Of a stretch of 64,000 nucleotides of DNA, positions 1 to 9,894 are shown piece by piece. The position numbers were made by a program, and so were the translations under genes. The notes under the pieces are model-generated. The model worked only from the letters and a program-made list of their open reading frames with translations. It had not been told where the DNA came from and ran no database searches. Every line of letters starts with the position of its first letter. Position 1 is the stretch's first letter. This stretch comes from Haladaptatus caseinilyticus. Its GTDB lineage: Archaea; Halobacteriota; Halobacteria; Halobacteriales; Haladaptataceae. The stretch spans positions 1-64,000 of the forward strand of contig NZ_CP111036.1 in the NCBI RefSeq assembly GCF_026248685.1, given 5' to 3'.

Positions 1-39
1 CGGGAAACCCTGAAGACAATCGGGCGACGAGTAAGCAAT

Positions 40-2187
40 ATGACTGAAAAGCCGACGATTTCCCTCACCGTTCGTGGCGCCGAAAAGCGCGACGGTGGGC
101 GGGGTATCGCTCGTATCCCGGATACGGCGCGACAGCAACTCGGTGTTCTCAGTGGCGACACTATCGCCCTCGATGGAACCCAAACGACCGTCGTCAAGGT
201 GTGGCCCGCCGCGAGTACGGTCCCGGAGGATTCGATACAGATCGACGCCGAGACCCGAGCGAACGCTGGTGTCAAAATCGGCGACACCCTGTCGGTTCGC
301 CCGATAACGGTTTCAGATGCCGATTCGATAACCGTCGTACCGAAGGCTAACTTCTCGCTGGACGATGTGAAGACACTGGAATCCGCGACGAAGCGAGAAC
401 TGTTGGACCGCCCCGTGAGCGCCGGTGAGCGTGCCCGAATCGAGCGATTAGGTGATGCAGGTCTGTTCGTCGTCTCGAAGACCGATCCCGGCGGAACCGT
501 CCGGGTAACGAACGAGACTGACGTGACGGTCTCCCTGTCGAAACTCGCGGATTCCGTGACACAGTCGACCTCCAACGAAACGACTGACACAACCGAGGTG
601 ACCGGTGCAACCTACGAAGATATCGGCGGAATGGACGAGGAACTTCGCCGCGTTCGGGAGATGGTCGAACTTCCCCTCTCGAACCCCGCGCTGTTTCGCC
701 GACTGGGTATCGACCCACCGAAGGGCGTACTCCTATATGGCCCACCCGGAACCGGGAAGACGCTTATCGCGAAAGCAGTCGCAAACGAGGTCAATGCCCA
801 TTTCGTCTCCGTTTCCGGTCCGGAAGTGATGAGCAAATACAAGGGTGAGAGCGAGGAACGTCTCCGCGAAATCTTCGACGAGGCGAGTGAAAACGCGCCA
901 TCCATCATCTTCTTCGACGAGGTGGACAGCCTCGGCGGAAAGCGAGACGACGAGAGCGATATGGAAAACCGACTCGTCGCTCAGATGCTCTCGTTGATGG
1001 ACGGCCTCGAATCTCGAGGAGAAGTCGTCGTCATCGGGGCGACGAACCGCGTCGATGCGATCGACCCCGCCCTTCGGCGCGGCGGTCGATTCGACCGCGA
1101 GATCGAAATCGGTGCACCGGACGAGGGCGGCCGACACGAAATCCTCGAAGTACACACCCGCGGCATGCCGCTCACGGACGACGTATCCATCGACCGACTC
1201 GCGGCGACGACCCACGGCTTCGTCGGGGCGGACCTCCACGCACTCGTCACGGAGGCCGCGATGGCCGCCCTTCGACGAGCACGGGATGCGGGTTCGGACG
1301 ACGAGGAACTCCTCTCCGTCGAAGTTACCCGCAGCGATTTCAACACCGCACTGGCGAGCGTCGAACCGTCCGCAATGCGCGAATTCGTCGCCGAAGCACC
1401 CGACATCTCGTTCGAGGACGTGGGGGGATTGGACGACGCGAAACAAACCCTCATCGAAGCTGTGGAGTGGCCGCTCTCCTACGCTAATCTCTTCGAAGCG
1501 ACGAGGACGGAACCGCCGAGCGGTGTCTTGTTGTACGGCCCACCCGGAACCGGAAAGACGCTCCTCGCACGGGCGTTGGCGGGGCAGAGTGACGTGAACT
1601 TCGTCTCGGTGGCGGGACCGGAACTGCTCGATAGATACGTCGGCGAAAGTGAAAAGTCAGTTCGTGAGGTGTTCGACCGGGCCAGACAGGCATCCCCTGC
1701 GATCATCTTCTTCGACGAGATCGACGCGCTTGCCACCCAACGCGGCGAATCCCACGAGGTGACGGAGCGCGTCGTCTCCCAGTTGCTGACCGAACTGGAT
1801 GGACTGACCGAAAACCCGAATCTCATCGTCCTCGCGGCGACGAACCGTCGGGATGCGATCGATCCGGCGCTCTTACGACCTGGACGGATCGAATCACATA
1901 TCGAGGTTCCAGCGCCCGACGAAGCAGGCCGACGAAAAATACTCGACGTGCATGCGGCCGACAAGCCGCTCTCCGACGATGTAGATTTGGATGCACTCGC
2001 CGAGGAACTGGATGGCTACACGGGGGCGGATTTGGAAGCGCTCGTCCGGAACGCTTCGATGCGGGCTATCCGCGAGGCAGCGGAGAAATGGAGTCCGGAA
2101 GAGGCAAACGAACGGGCGGACGAAATCGTCATCGAACGGCGCCATTTCGACGTCGCGCGGGAGTTCGTTCGACCGACGTTCGAGTAG
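40..2187 (+). CDS. cdc48: CDC48/VCP-family AAA+ ATPase
   Basis: Hexameric protein unfoldase that extracts and remodels substrates, probably feeding the archaeal proteasome in the cytosol. The 715-residue protein has a double-psi barrel N-domain (about residues 5-185), then two AAA modules. Each module has a GPPGTGKT Walker A (near 233 and 501) and a Walker B (IIFFDEVDS in the first, IIFFDEIDA in the second). Both SRH regions are present; the first reads RRGGRFDRE and the second RPGRIESH. Length and order match archaeal CDC48 proteins. The ATG at 40 is the only start compatible with a full N-domain. It lies close to the left edge, so promoter context cannot be judged. Haloarchaea usually carry several CDC48 paralogues and I cannot tell which one this is. 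Confidence 0.95.
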   Translation: MTEKPTISLTVRGAEKRDGGRGIARIPDTARQQLGVLSGDTIALDGTQTTVVKVWPAASTVPEDSIQIDAETRANAGVKIGDTLSVRPITVSDADSITVVPKANFSLDDVKTLESATKRELLDRPVSAGERARIERLGDAGLFVVSKTDPGGTVRVTNETDVTVSLSKLADSVTQSTSNETTDTTEVTGATYEDIGGMDEELRRVREMVELPLSNPALFRRLGIDPPKGVLLYGPPGTGKTLIAKAVANEVNAHFVSVSGPEVMSKYKGESEERLREIFDEASENAPSIIFFDEVDSLGGKRDDESDMENRLVAQMLSLMDGLESRGEVVVIGATNRVDAIDPALRRGGRFDREIEIGAPDEGGRHEILEVHTRGMPLTDDVSIDRLAATTHGFVGADLHALVTEAAMAALRRARDAGSDDEELLSVEVTRSDFNTALASVEPSAMREFVAEAPDISFEDVGGLDDAKQTLIEAVEWPLSYANLFEATRTEPPSGVLLYGPPGTGKTLLARALAGQSDVNFVSVAGPELLDRYVGESEKSVREVFDRARQASPAIIFFDEIDALATQRGESHEVTERVVSQLLTELDGLTENPNLIVLAATNRRDAIDPALLRPGRIESHIEVPAPDEAGRRKILDVHAADKPLSDDVDLDALAEELDGYTGADLEALVRNASMRAIREAAEKWSPEEANERADEIVIERRHFDVAREFVRPTFE

Positions 2188-2219
2188 GAACTCGTCGGTG
2201 GTTGCTCACCGCCTCCTGC

Positions 2220-4115
2220 CTACGTGAACAGGTTGTGTCCCACCGTCTTTTGCGGTCCTGCGAGGACCGTATTCGTGCTCCCGTTCCCGTGTCCTTCGTT
2301 GCCCGTCATGACCCAGTAGTTCGACGTGCCGGTGGAGTATACCGGCCGACCGGCCAGCCCCGATAGAGCACAACCGCTGACCGTGACATAGTCAGTGTCT
2401 ATCCCCGTGATTCCATTGCCGTCAACGTTCCGGACGACTGCTTCTAGTCGCGCGTTCGTTACGTCTTCGAGAAGAATACCGTTCGTCCCACCGCCGTCCC
2501 CATCTACGATTCCGGAGACGGCTACGATATCGACCGATGAGAGGCGAATCCCCGACTGGCGTTGGTCGTACACCGTCGCATCGAGTCGAATGTCGCTGCC
2601 GCCACCGTCCACGTTGATACCGTGGTTTCCGACGTCGTCTGCCTGAACGTCTAGCCTTGCAGTTTGAATGGGGATTACCGACAGGAAACCGTCACCGCCC
2701 ACGTCAGCGACTCTGGCATCGATCATGATATTGTCGGAGATATCGTTCGGTTGGCCGCTTCCGTCGATTCGAATCCCCGCATCGTTGAACGAGGTGACGT
2801 TTGCATCGACGGTTACGTCCGAGACCGATTCGAGGAGGATTCCCGTCGTCCCTACTCCTCGTCCGTCGTAGGTTCCACGAACATCGACTTCGTTGTATCC
2901 GGCCACCCGACAGCCGGTCGCCGCTTGACCGACCGTTCCGTCGTGTGTTCCATCGACGCGAACGGCGGCGTTTTGGCCGCCACCGGCGAGGTTGATCATA
3001 TGATTCGCGGATTCCGCCACCTGTATGTTCGCTTTGATGTTGTTGCACGTCGCTCCCACGTACACGCCGTCCATTCCGACGTCGGTAATGAGTCCCCTGA
3101 TAACGACATCATCGACTGAGTTTCCCGTATTTCCGTCGTCTACGATGGTAACACCGTGCCCGTAAGTATCGTAGACCTGACAGTCGATAACGGCGGTTTC
3201 GATGGCTGCGACTGGGTCGGCGTCGTACTCCGTGTGGAGTTTGACACCGTTCGCGTGTACTGGCGAACTCACCGTTCCGCCTCGAACGTTGACGTGTTTC
3301 GTCACGGCAGTTCGCGCACCGACTGCGATCGCATCATCACCCGACCTGATGTCGGGATTGACCAACAGAACGGATTCCGAATCGAAGGCGTGGAATCCAT
3401 CGAGTCCGGCGGCATCCGATGGATTCGAAATCGTTTCCGGATGGGTTCGCTGGGTGTAATCGCTCGCGAGAATACCCATCCACTGCCGAGCGCGAACCGA
3501 GAAATTCGTGTTATCGACGACAGTGAGACCGTCGATGAAGAGGAAATCGGTTCCGTCGTTCGTGAGAATGATTTCGTCGTGCTTTTCGGCCGGGAAGTTC
3601 TGTCCTGCCCTGTTGCCATCGACGATCCCTCCCTCTATCCAGACGTTTGCGGACGCCGTTAGGTCGAGCATCGTCGCATTCATTCCGTCCCCTCGGCGAA
3701 TCGTATGTGGCCTGCATATCAACCACAGTTCGTCGGTCACTGTCGCTTCGACAGTCGAGGTGAGCGTGATGTCGTCGCAAACGACCACGATACCTCCCGA
3801 AGGAAGTGCGTTTTCGAGTTCCGACTCGGTCGAAACGTACTGGACGCAGTTGACCGAGTTCGCTTCCACCGACGCGAGCTCCGCGTCCGCGAGTTCCCAG
3901 TCCGAACCGGTACCCTGGTAAACCGCGCCCGTGTCGGTCGCGCGAAATTCGGCCCGTTCGTAGGGGTGGTATTCACTTCGATTCTCCTCGCGGTCCCGTA
4001 CCGGAAGGAGTCGGTCTATCGTTTCGACGTTTCTGTTCCAGCGCTCTCTGAGGCTGTTCTTCGCTTCGCCACTCGGAAACCGTCGCAAGTCGTGATTTCG
4101 TGTCGTATTCTCCAT
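2220..4115 (-). CDS. Right-handed parallel beta-helix protein, polygalacturonase (GH28)-like motifs
   Basis: The 631-residue protein has a charged N-terminal region (about 1-85) followed by a long beta-helix. Many short turns repeat a pattern of hydrophobic-x-V/I with G/N/D corners. Around residues 245-295 it carries SGDDAIAV and then ANGVKLHTE, which resemble the SGDDAIAI and RIK regions of family 28 glycoside hydrolases; the canonical NTD and GHG signatures are not clear. No signal peptide or Tat motif is visible, which is odd for a polysaccharide-active protein. Similar beta-helix proteins occur as haloarchaeal surface or tail-spike-like proteins. A sugar-polymer lyase or hydrolase, or a purely structural protein, are both possible. 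It is convergent with cdc48. Upstream is AT-rich DNA with TATA-like elements on the minus strand. Confidence 0.8.
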   Translation of the reverse strand: MENTTRNHDLRRFPSGEAKNSLRERWNRNVETIDRLLPVRDREENRSEYHPYERAEFRATDTGAVYQGTGSDWELADAELASVEANSVNCVQYVSTESELENALPSGGIVVVCDDITLTSTVEATVTDELWLICRPHTIRRGDGMNATMLDLTASANVWIEGGIVDGNRAGQNFPAEKHDEIILTNDGTDFLFIDGLTVVDNTNFSVRARQWMGILASDYTQRTHPETISNPSDAAGLDGFHAFDSESVLLVNPDIRSGDDAIAVGARTAVTKHVNVRGGTVSSPVHANGVKLHTEYDADPVAAIETAVIDCQVYDTYGHGVTIVDDGNTGNSVDDVVIRGLITDVGMDGVYVGATCNNIKANIQVAESANHMINLAGGGQNAAVRVDGTHDGTVGQAATGCRVAGYNEVDVRGTYDGRGVGTTGILLESVSDVTVDANVTSFNDAGIRIDGSGQPNDISDNIMIDARVADVGGDGFLSVIPIQTARLDVQADDVGNHGINVDGGGSDIRLDATVYDQRQSGIRLSSVDIVAVSGIVDGDGGGTNGILLEDVTNARLEAVVRNVDGNGITGIDTDYVTVSGCALSGLAGRPVYSTGTSNYWVMTGNEGHGNGSTNTVLAGPQKTVGHNLFT

Positions 4116-4580
4116 CGCAATATTATTATGGCCTTCGTTTATGTAAAATATAGCCCCAAGGTGGAAGTGTCGAACTACACCTCATGAGCATGAAGACACA
4201 TCGTCCGTGTCGTCACCACTCCTTCGCAGTTCTCTGTCTTATTGGTAACCGTTGTTCACACGGTCATCGTCACTGGCGGCGGCGTCGAAGACGTCTACGG
4301 TCCGACCGTCTCACATTTGTGGGACGGCAGACAGACGGTCGATACCATAAAAACGACATTATCGAGTTGGGTGTCGCCCGAAAATGACGACTCCGTGGAT
4401 CCGTTCCACCGTGGACCGTTCATGCTGTCGGATGAGCAGTAGAACCACTACTTCTCTCGAGGAGTGCACGTACTGCAGTACGCGGTTCTTGTCGCCATCG
4501 ACTGCTGACGTGGCGTTTTGTCCTTCCGTTCAGGAGGCGAGTAACTAAACGACCGCTTGTGGTTCGATCGTATACAACCG
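4116..4580. other. Intergenic region, probable divergent promoter area
   Basis: About 465 bases without a confident gene. The left end (4116-4160) is AT-rich and reads, on the minus strand, as TATA-like elements in front of the beta-helix gene. A 66-residue plus-strand frame (4242-4442) begins with a non-ATG codon and matches nothing I recognise; I do not call it. No repeats or stable hairpins are evident. Confidence 0.4.
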
Positions 4581-5258
4581 ATGTCCGACGAAAATACTTC
4601 GACGACCGATGAGAACGGTATCCCGTTCCAAGCAACACGGCGCACTCTCGTTCAGCTCCTCGGTTCGGCAATCGCTACCGGGGCGATTGCCGGGTCTGTC
4701 GCCGGTGACGGTGACGTCTCCGAGATGAAGCGCACGAATGCCGGTTACGAAGACGGACGGAACGGTGCTTTCGATTGGACCGGCCTCTCGTTTACCGACG
4801 ACGAGTTCCATCTCGAATGGTTGCAGTTCACGCCAACAGTCGATGGCGAGACGGAGGAGATGCTCATCTGTGAGGGTTTTGCGGCTACTGTCGAGAGCGA
4901 CGCTGTGACCGACATGGGCGTCGATTACATCGACATCCACGAGGACCTCGAGGAACTCATTCTCGAACTCGTCGGCCATCTCGCGGCCGGGAACGCCTCC
5001 AGTGAATTCGACACCGCCCCGAACGTGATGGCCGAATATCTCGACCACATCGATACTCGACACTTCGAGCACGTTCGAACGGCTATGGAAAACGACGGTG
5101 TTGCGGGTACGTTGGAACACCGTATCAACAATGGTGCAAGCGGGGATTACTCCGGTGGAGGGTTCGTCCTGATCTTGGTCCTTTTCATTCTACTCGTCAT
5201 CATCGGTGCGGGTTTTGGAGTCGGAACCGGTCGCCCTTCCGACGAAGATTGCCGATAG
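4581..5258 (+). CDS. Uncharacterised exported protein with Tat-like leader and C-terminal membrane anchor
   Basis: 225 residues from the ATG at 4581 (MSDENTSTTD). The frame is open 24 bases further upstream, but this start places the leader properly. Residues about 20-42 read TRRTLVQLLGS followed by a small-residue hydrophobic stretch, a plausible twin-arginine signal. The middle (about 60-185) is acidic and contains no recognised domain. Near the C-terminus (about 195-215) lies a strong hydrophobic segment, VLILVLFILLVIIGAGFG, followed by a short charged tail, so the mature protein could be held in the membrane with its body outside. No family is recognised. It lies between two minus-strand genes and seems to be transcribed alone. 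Confidence 0.65.
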   Translation: MSDENTSTTDENGIPFQATRRTLVQLLGSAIATGAIAGSVAGDGDVSEMKRTNAGYEDGRNGAFDWTGLSFTDDEFHLEWLQFTPTVDGETEEMLICEGFAATVESDAVTDMGVDYIDIHEDLEELILELVGHLAAGNASSEFDTAPNVMAEYLDHIDTRHFEHVRTAMENDGVAGTLEHRINNGASGDYSGGGFVLILVLFILLVIIGAGFGVGTGRPSDEDCR

Positions 5259-5317
5259 CGCGGGTCGATACTGCGTATCCGGCCTCCGTCTTCGATAGCC
5301 GGACCTCGGTACGTCGA

Positions 5318-6355
5318 TCAGGGTTGCCAATAGATATCCGTCGCTCGATGGCGCTCGTCGTATGCCGCTAATCCGTCGCCGGGAAGGAATTCCCCGAGGG
5401 AGAAGTCATCGTACAGTGTCGAATTTCTATAATCGACAAACGTCATCGGAACGACGACAGCATCGTTTTCGCGGACGATACTGGCGACGCCCACGTACAC
5501 GTGTCCGTGGCGGTCGTCAACCACTTTCGCGCCTACAATCGGTGGGCGTTGGCGATGCGCCGGAACCGCATGCAATGCCTCAATTGCACGCCACGTAAAA
5601 TCCCAGCAGAGCATCCCGTTCGTCTCCCCCGATTCGAGTGCGGCAAAGGTGGTCGGGGATTCGAAATGGTGGCGGAGGTCGGCCACGTCGAAAATGATGT
5701 TGTCCTCGATAGACCCGGCAACGTATCGCGGAGTATTGTAGTACGTGTGCCTCCGAAACCCCTCAACCAACCCTTCGAGGACTGCTTTTGGGTCGGTCGG
5801 CGAGGCGTTCGCGAAGGATTCGATGGTCGCAGATGAAACGTCCGAAAACTGATTGCTACGCATCGCCTGCACCGTAAACGGTCGGGTGTTCGTATTTTGT
5901 AACCGGTCAAAAAACGGTTCGTACTGCGAGAACTCGAACCGAATATCGTCGGCATCGATAGCCGAGAGGTCCCTGACGAGTTGCTCTACGGGGCTGCCAA
6001 CCAACCCAAGATCGGAGTCTACTGCGGCGGCTTCATCCGTCGACGAGAACCGTGACAGGGTACGTACGATTTCGTTCGTTTCTCCGTCGTAGACACGAAT
6101 TTCGTCGTCGTGGAACTGAAGGCGATTTCCCGAGACGACCGTTGTGAACCGTGATGGCTCGAACCGCTTGCGTGCTTCGGCGCCCGGATTCTGTTCACGG
6201 AGGTTCGTTCCGGTGAGGGGACCAAATCCGAGAACGACGTTGTCGATCGCTTTCCCGGTGGCGATTGCTGTCGCTCCACCACCGAGCCCGAACAACAACT
6301 GGCGGCGGCTGAACTCGCCGACTTCGAAATCAAACGGTGTCCGTGGCCAATCCAC
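5318..6355 (-). CDS. Tat-exported protein, candidate cysteine transglutaminase/peptidase-like fold
   Basis: 345 residues, apparently starting with GTG at 6355. Residues about 14-35 contain SRRQLLFGLGGG, a clear twin-arginine signal, so the folded protein is expected to be exported. No family is recognised with certainty. The C-terminal third contains a cysteine at about 250 (GMLCWDFTWRA), histidines at about 283 and 285 (RHGHVYVG) and an aspartate at about 308 (TFVDYRNS). This is the order and approximate spacing of a transglutaminase or papain-like Cys-His-Asp triad. A co-factorless structural role is also possible. The upstream gene on the same strand (HTTM protein) ends 48 bases before this start, so co-transcription is possible. 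Confidence 0.7.
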   Translation of the reverse strand: MDWPRTPFDFEVGEFSRRQLLFGLGGGATAIATGKAIDNVVLGFGPLTGTNLREQNPGAEARKRFEPSRFTTVVSGNRLQFHDDEIRVYDGETNEIVRTLSRFSSTDEAAAVDSDLGLVGSPVEQLVRDLSAIDADDIRFEFSQYEPFFDRLQNTNTRPFTVQAMRSNQFSDVSSATIESFANASPTDPKAVLEGLVEGFRRHTYYNTPRYVAGSIEDNIIFDVADLRHHFESPTTFAALESGETNGMLCWDFTWRAIEALHAVPAHRQRPPIVGAKVVDDRHGHVYVGVASIVRENDAVVVPMTFVDYRNSTLYDDFSLGEFLPGDGLAAYDERHRATDIYWQP

Positions 6356-6403
6356 GGTCGAATGAGATTGACGGGAGGTATAAGTTTTCTATTGTCTCAG
6401 CAG

Positions 6404-7903
6404 TTATTCGATAGTGTCTCCGGAAATGCACGAATACTGCACGAGTTCGATTCGGTTCGTCGGTTCAGGACCATGGAGTCGCGTCGGCTGCTCGACGTAA
6501 TAGACCGAAAGCTCGGTCAGTTCATCCTCGTGGTTGCTGTTCCAGCGATTGCAGACGTGCTCCGCGAACGAGGGACGGAGTCCTTCGTATCCATCCCGTT
6601 GGAGGTCGAGGAGATACACCAGCCATCGATGGCTGGGGAACCCCTGGGCAACGTCCGGTGGCTGACGCCACCGGATTGTCCGTTGATGAAACGCATCGGT
6701 TCGTTTTCCGGATTCGAGTCGGCCCGGAACGACATACCAACCGTCCGTTGTTCGAGGTTCGGGAGCGAACATGCTCCAACGATGTTCACCCGGATCAACG
6801 GCCGATTTCACTTCAGGAGGCGTCTCGACGTACCCCAACGTTGCAGCATTCCAGACGAGAACGAACACGATGAGACCGGCCAGCACGATCGGGACGGTTC
6901 GGGCGGTCAACTGGGTGATTTGTCTCGGGATTTCGAACGGACGAAACGCGGGGAGCATATCGACCCGGCCTCGAATGCGAGCAGTGTCGAAGTCATCGGT
7001 GACTTGGTCGGCAACACCCATCGTCGAGTCCCAGACGATGCCCGGAAGAAATGGTATGAGAGCGGTGATAGAAACCAGCGGAAAGGGACCGAGGCGCATG
7101 GTGAGAAGCATTCCAAGATGCATTCCGATGAACAGCGAGGCGAATACGGCCCGTGACCACCCTGTCAGGAGCAACAATAACACTGAAGATGCGACGAGCA
7201 TGAGCCAGATCGTGTCGAATAGCTCAAGGAGTGCAGGAAATCGAGCGAAGAAGTCACCGAGAAACACGGTGAGATGGTCGAGGCTGAACACGTACTGAAC
7301 GGCGACCCCGCGCACCCAAAGATCCCCGCGGAGTTTGAACAGGGCGTTTACGGTGTAGATGACCACGACCTGCAACAGCAAGCCTGCGGACGCGAGGCTC
7401 ACAACTCGATTCTGCCGTTTGTCGTCGTGAAGTGCATCGACGGATAAACGGCCACCCAATGGAAGAAAGACTCCCCACAGCAGCAGTCGTCGAAGCAGGG
7501 AATCCCCGGCGTTCAGGAGGACGGGGTTACGGGCGTGGAGTGATACCAGCAACACCAACGAAATCGCGGTTGCGAATCTGGTACGGTAGCCGACGAGCAC
7601 CAATACGGCGAAGATCCCAGCGACGACGAACATCAATCCCTGAAACCACGCAGCACCGGAGAGCGTGTGAATCGAAAGCTGGGAGAAATTGGGGAACTGC
7701 TCTCGGAGTATCGACCGCGGCAGCACGCCTGAATCGGTGTAGAAGGCGACGAGGTCACGTGAGCGAAGTAGCAAATCCGAAAGGAGGACGAGACCGAGCG
7801 AAATCCTGAAGACGGCCAGCGCTCGCATATCGATTCCGACTCGATGGGCGAGCGCAGTCTGGCCACGGGCGCGTACCCTCGCCAGCAACGTACACAAGTC
7901 CAT
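6404..7903 (-). CDS. HTTM-domain integral membrane protein
   Basis: The 499-residue polytopic membrane protein has an N-terminal core of several membrane helices typical of the HTTM domain, the membrane domain shared with vitamin K-dependent gamma-carboxylase. Recognisable parts are the early segment RALAVFRISLGLVLLSDLLL, the following FYTDSGVLPR, and the motif NALFKLRGDLWVRGVAVQ. The last about 100 residues are soluble and include HRWSMFAPEPRTTDGWYVVP, which is common in haloarchaeal members. Bacterial and archaeal HTTM proteins have no established reaction, and gamma-carboxylation should not be assumed. The ATG at 7903 is preceded by other start-like codons but matches the usual N-terminus. 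The Tat-exported protein lies immediately downstream on the same strand. Confidence 0.85.
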   Translation of the reverse strand: MDLCTLLARVRARGQTALAHRVGIDMRALAVFRISLGLVLLSDLLLRSRDLVAFYTDSGVLPRSILREQFPNFSQLSIHTLSGAAWFQGLMFVVAGIFAVLVLVGYRTRFATAISLVLLVSLHARNPVLLNAGDSLLRRLLLWGVFLPLGGRLSVDALHDDKRQNRVVSLASAGLLLQVVVIYTVNALFKLRGDLWVRGVAVQYVFSLDHLTVFLGDFFARFPALLELFDTIWLMLVASSVLLLLLTGWSRAVFASLFIGMHLGMLLTMRLGPFPLVSITALIPFLPGIVWDSTMGVADQVTDDFDTARIRGRVDMLPAFRPFEIPRQITQLTARTVPIVLAGLIVFVLVWNAATLGYVETPPEVKSAVDPGEHRWSMFAPEPRTTDGWYVVPGRLESGKRTDAFHQRTIRWRQPPDVAQGFPSHRWLVYLLDLQRDGYEGLRPSFAEHVCNRWNSNHEDELTELSVYYVEQPTRLHGPEPTNRIELVQYSCISGDTIE

Positions 7904-7958
7904 GGCCGGTCATTTTGACGAGCCAGGATAAGTCTTCTATCTTTCACCCGAATCGACG

Positions 7959-8603
7959 TCACTCGTCCCTGAGTGTCACCTCGAACGTCCGTCGAATCGC
8001 TTCGGCTTGCATCGCCAGCGACAGACTCGGTTTCACCGATGCTCCACTGGTTCCGTTTCCGACACGCGCCTGTTCGGCGGCCATGCCGGGCGTACAGGGG
8101 AGGTGGACGAATCCCATGGGGGCGGTGTTCGCCTTGTCTTCCAGATACGCCCGCGTCGAGTAGAGAACGTTGTTGCAGAGGTGGGTTCCGGCGCTGTTCG
8201 AAACGTGGGCCGGAATTCCGCGTTCGAGCAGTTCCTCGACCACCGAAACGACGGGAAGCGTAGCGAAGTATCCCGCTCGATCGTCGGGTCGAATGCGCTC
8301 GTTTCGCGGTTCGACGTTCGCATTGTCGGGCGTACTCCCGCAATCGTTGACGTTGATACCGACGCGCTCGACGCTGATACCTGCGCGTCCCGCCGCGAGA
8401 CCGGTTGCGACGATTGCGGTCGGGTCGTGAGTTTCGATGAGGTTCCGCATTTCCTCCGCGGTCCTGTCGAACTCGACCGGAAGAACGTGGCCGATAATTT
8501 CGTGTCCTGCGATTTCCTCGCCGTCGATTTCGCAGGCAACCATCGCGCTCGGGTTTTCGTTGTGGTCACCGAACGGTTCGTACCCCGTCACGAGGAGTGT
8601 CAT
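7959..8603 (-). CDS. pcp: Pyroglutamyl-peptidase I (pyrrolidone-carboxylate peptidase)
   Basis: A cytosolic cysteine peptidase that removes N-terminal pyroglutamate from peptides (family C15). The 214-residue protein begins MTLLVTGYEPFGDHNENPS, matching the conserved N-terminal TGFxPFG motif. It has the catalytic cysteine in NSAGTHLCNNVLY and a histidine in FVHLPCTPG, which fits the Glu-Cys-His triad; the glutamate lies in the middle region near ISVERVGINVND. The ATG at 8603 was chosen because 24 upstream in-frame residues are unlike the family. It is about 70 bases downstream of a phosphate-type transporter gene on the same strand. Confidence 0.92.
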   Translation of the reverse strand: MTLLVTGYEPFGDHNENPSAMVACEIDGEEIAGHEIIGHVLPVEFDRTAEEMRNLIETHDPTAIVATGLAAGRAGISVERVGINVNDCGSTPDNANVEPRNERIRPDDRAGYFATLPVVSVVEELLERGIPAHVSNSAGTHLCNNVLYSTRAYLEDKANTAPMGFVHLPCTPGMAAEQARVGNGTSGASVKPSLSLAMQAEAIRRTFEVTLRDE

Positions 8604-8676
8604 GGGAACTCGTTTTCGGGAAGATGGCTTAGTTGGTCGGCTTCCGGAAGCGTACGTGTTTGAACTGCAGTACAAA

Positions 8677-9762
8677 TCAGAGGAAGACGAGCAAAAGCGG
8701 TAGTATCAGGAGCGACAGGAGAAATCCGACAACGTAGCCATCGCTTTCGATAACTCCGTCCTGTAGCGTATCGACGAATCGACTGTACGTGGGGAAGAGT
8801 AGCAAACACAGCACCGTCACCACCAGGCCGGTTGCCAACAGCAAGACCACGATTAGAGCACCGATAGATGTATTCAGAGCGATGGCAATGATGAGCGTAT
8901 CGACCAACGTTCCGATGTTTGCCCCGAGGATGTACGGGACGATTTCATTTCGGTTGATGTGGCCGCGGTTGTAGAGCGGAACGACTACGCCGAGGGAGAA
9001 CGCGACGCTCGTCGTGAGACTGGTGACGACGAGACCGAGGCCGAACGACGTCCATTTGTCACTCAATCGGGAGAGGTATCGGGCTCGGAGCTTCCGTTTG
9101 TTTACGCGCTTGAGGATTCGGTCGAACGATCGCATGCTCAGCAGGAGGGCAGCGATTGCGATGACGAATGCCGCACCCGAACCGACCGATTCGAGTATCC
9201 CACCGGTAAGTATCGAAAGTACAGCCGGTGTTCGCAGTCCCGCCGGGAAGATGCTTTCATCGATCGACGTCGCTGGAAACGCCACCGAAATCAGAACGTA
9301 TCCAAGCGCCATCGCGGGCAGATATACTGAATGGGTGAGGAGGAAGGTGAGCAGACCTAAACGGACGGACTCGCGAAGCGACCCAACCTCCTCGTTGATG
9401 TAATCGAATGCACCGATGAAAACGATGATCGCAGCACTTCCGAGTCGAGAACCGACGATCATCAGAAACAACTGGGTGGGAGTGATGAGATTTGAATCGA
9501 ACAACGAGAGTGCGAGTGCGGCGACGATAGTCCCACTTGCCACCATATACGCTGCGAGCCAACTGATGCCGAGGGCGGGCACGTTGCCGACGATAACTCG
9601 TTGAAAGCTCCGCCGGAGAAGGGGCGAAAGCGCGTGGGTTGTATCCCCTAGCAGCCGTACTGCGAACAGGAACAGACCGATAGTCACGATGATTTTGACC
9701 GAAATCAACACGGATGGTCGCTTGGTCAACCGATCGTGAATGGAATCCCAACTAATGCCCAC
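8677..9762 (-). CDS. Na/Pi cotransporter-family membrane protein
   Basis: The 361-residue protein has eight to nine hydrophobic segments. Two repeated halves carry related signatures: IVGSRLGSAAIIVFIGA in the first half, and VVTSLTTSVAFSLGVVVPL followed by YILGANIGTLVDTLIIA in the second. These match the duplicated QSSS/GANIGTT-type core of sodium-phosphate cotransporters of the NptA/SLC34 superfamily. The QSSS motif is altered to LTTS, so the substrate is uncertain. The start is GTG at 9762. No PhoU-like C-terminal domain follows, unlike many bacterial relatives. Transport of phosphate or another anion with sodium across the cytoplasmic membrane is the likely role. Confidence 0.8.
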   Translation of the reverse strand: MGISWDSIHDRLTKRPSVLISVKIIVTIGLFLFAVRLLGDTTHALSPLLRRSFQRVIVGNVPALGISWLAAYMVASGTIVAALALSLFDSNLITPTQLFLMIVGSRLGSAAIIVFIGAFDYINEEVGSLRESVRLGLLTFLLTHSVYLPAMALGYVLISVAFPATSIDESIFPAGLRTPAVLSILTGGILESVGSGAAFVIAIAALLLSMRSFDRILKRVNKRKLRARYLSRLSDKWTSFGLGLVVTSLTTSVAFSLGVVVPLYNRGHINRNEIVPYILGANIGTLVDTLIIAIALNTSIGALIVVLLLATGLVVTVLCLLLFPTYSRFVDTLQDGVIESDGYVVGFLLSLLILPLLLVFL

Positions 9763-9894
9763 CCACCGAACTGAAATACGGCGTAAATCAGCTAAAGGAT
9801 TGTCCCCGGACTAAGCTGACGCTCGTTTGTTCCTCGAATCGCCCCCCTTGCTGTGAAGATGTGGAAGTACCCATCGACGGACCGTACGTGAAAC

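Noticed and set aside
1060-1110. Gly in place of the common Pro in the first AAA SRH region of CDC48 (RRGGRFDRE).
   Set aside because: That position varies in the family (Phe in the human p97 first domain), and the arginines needed as fingers are present.
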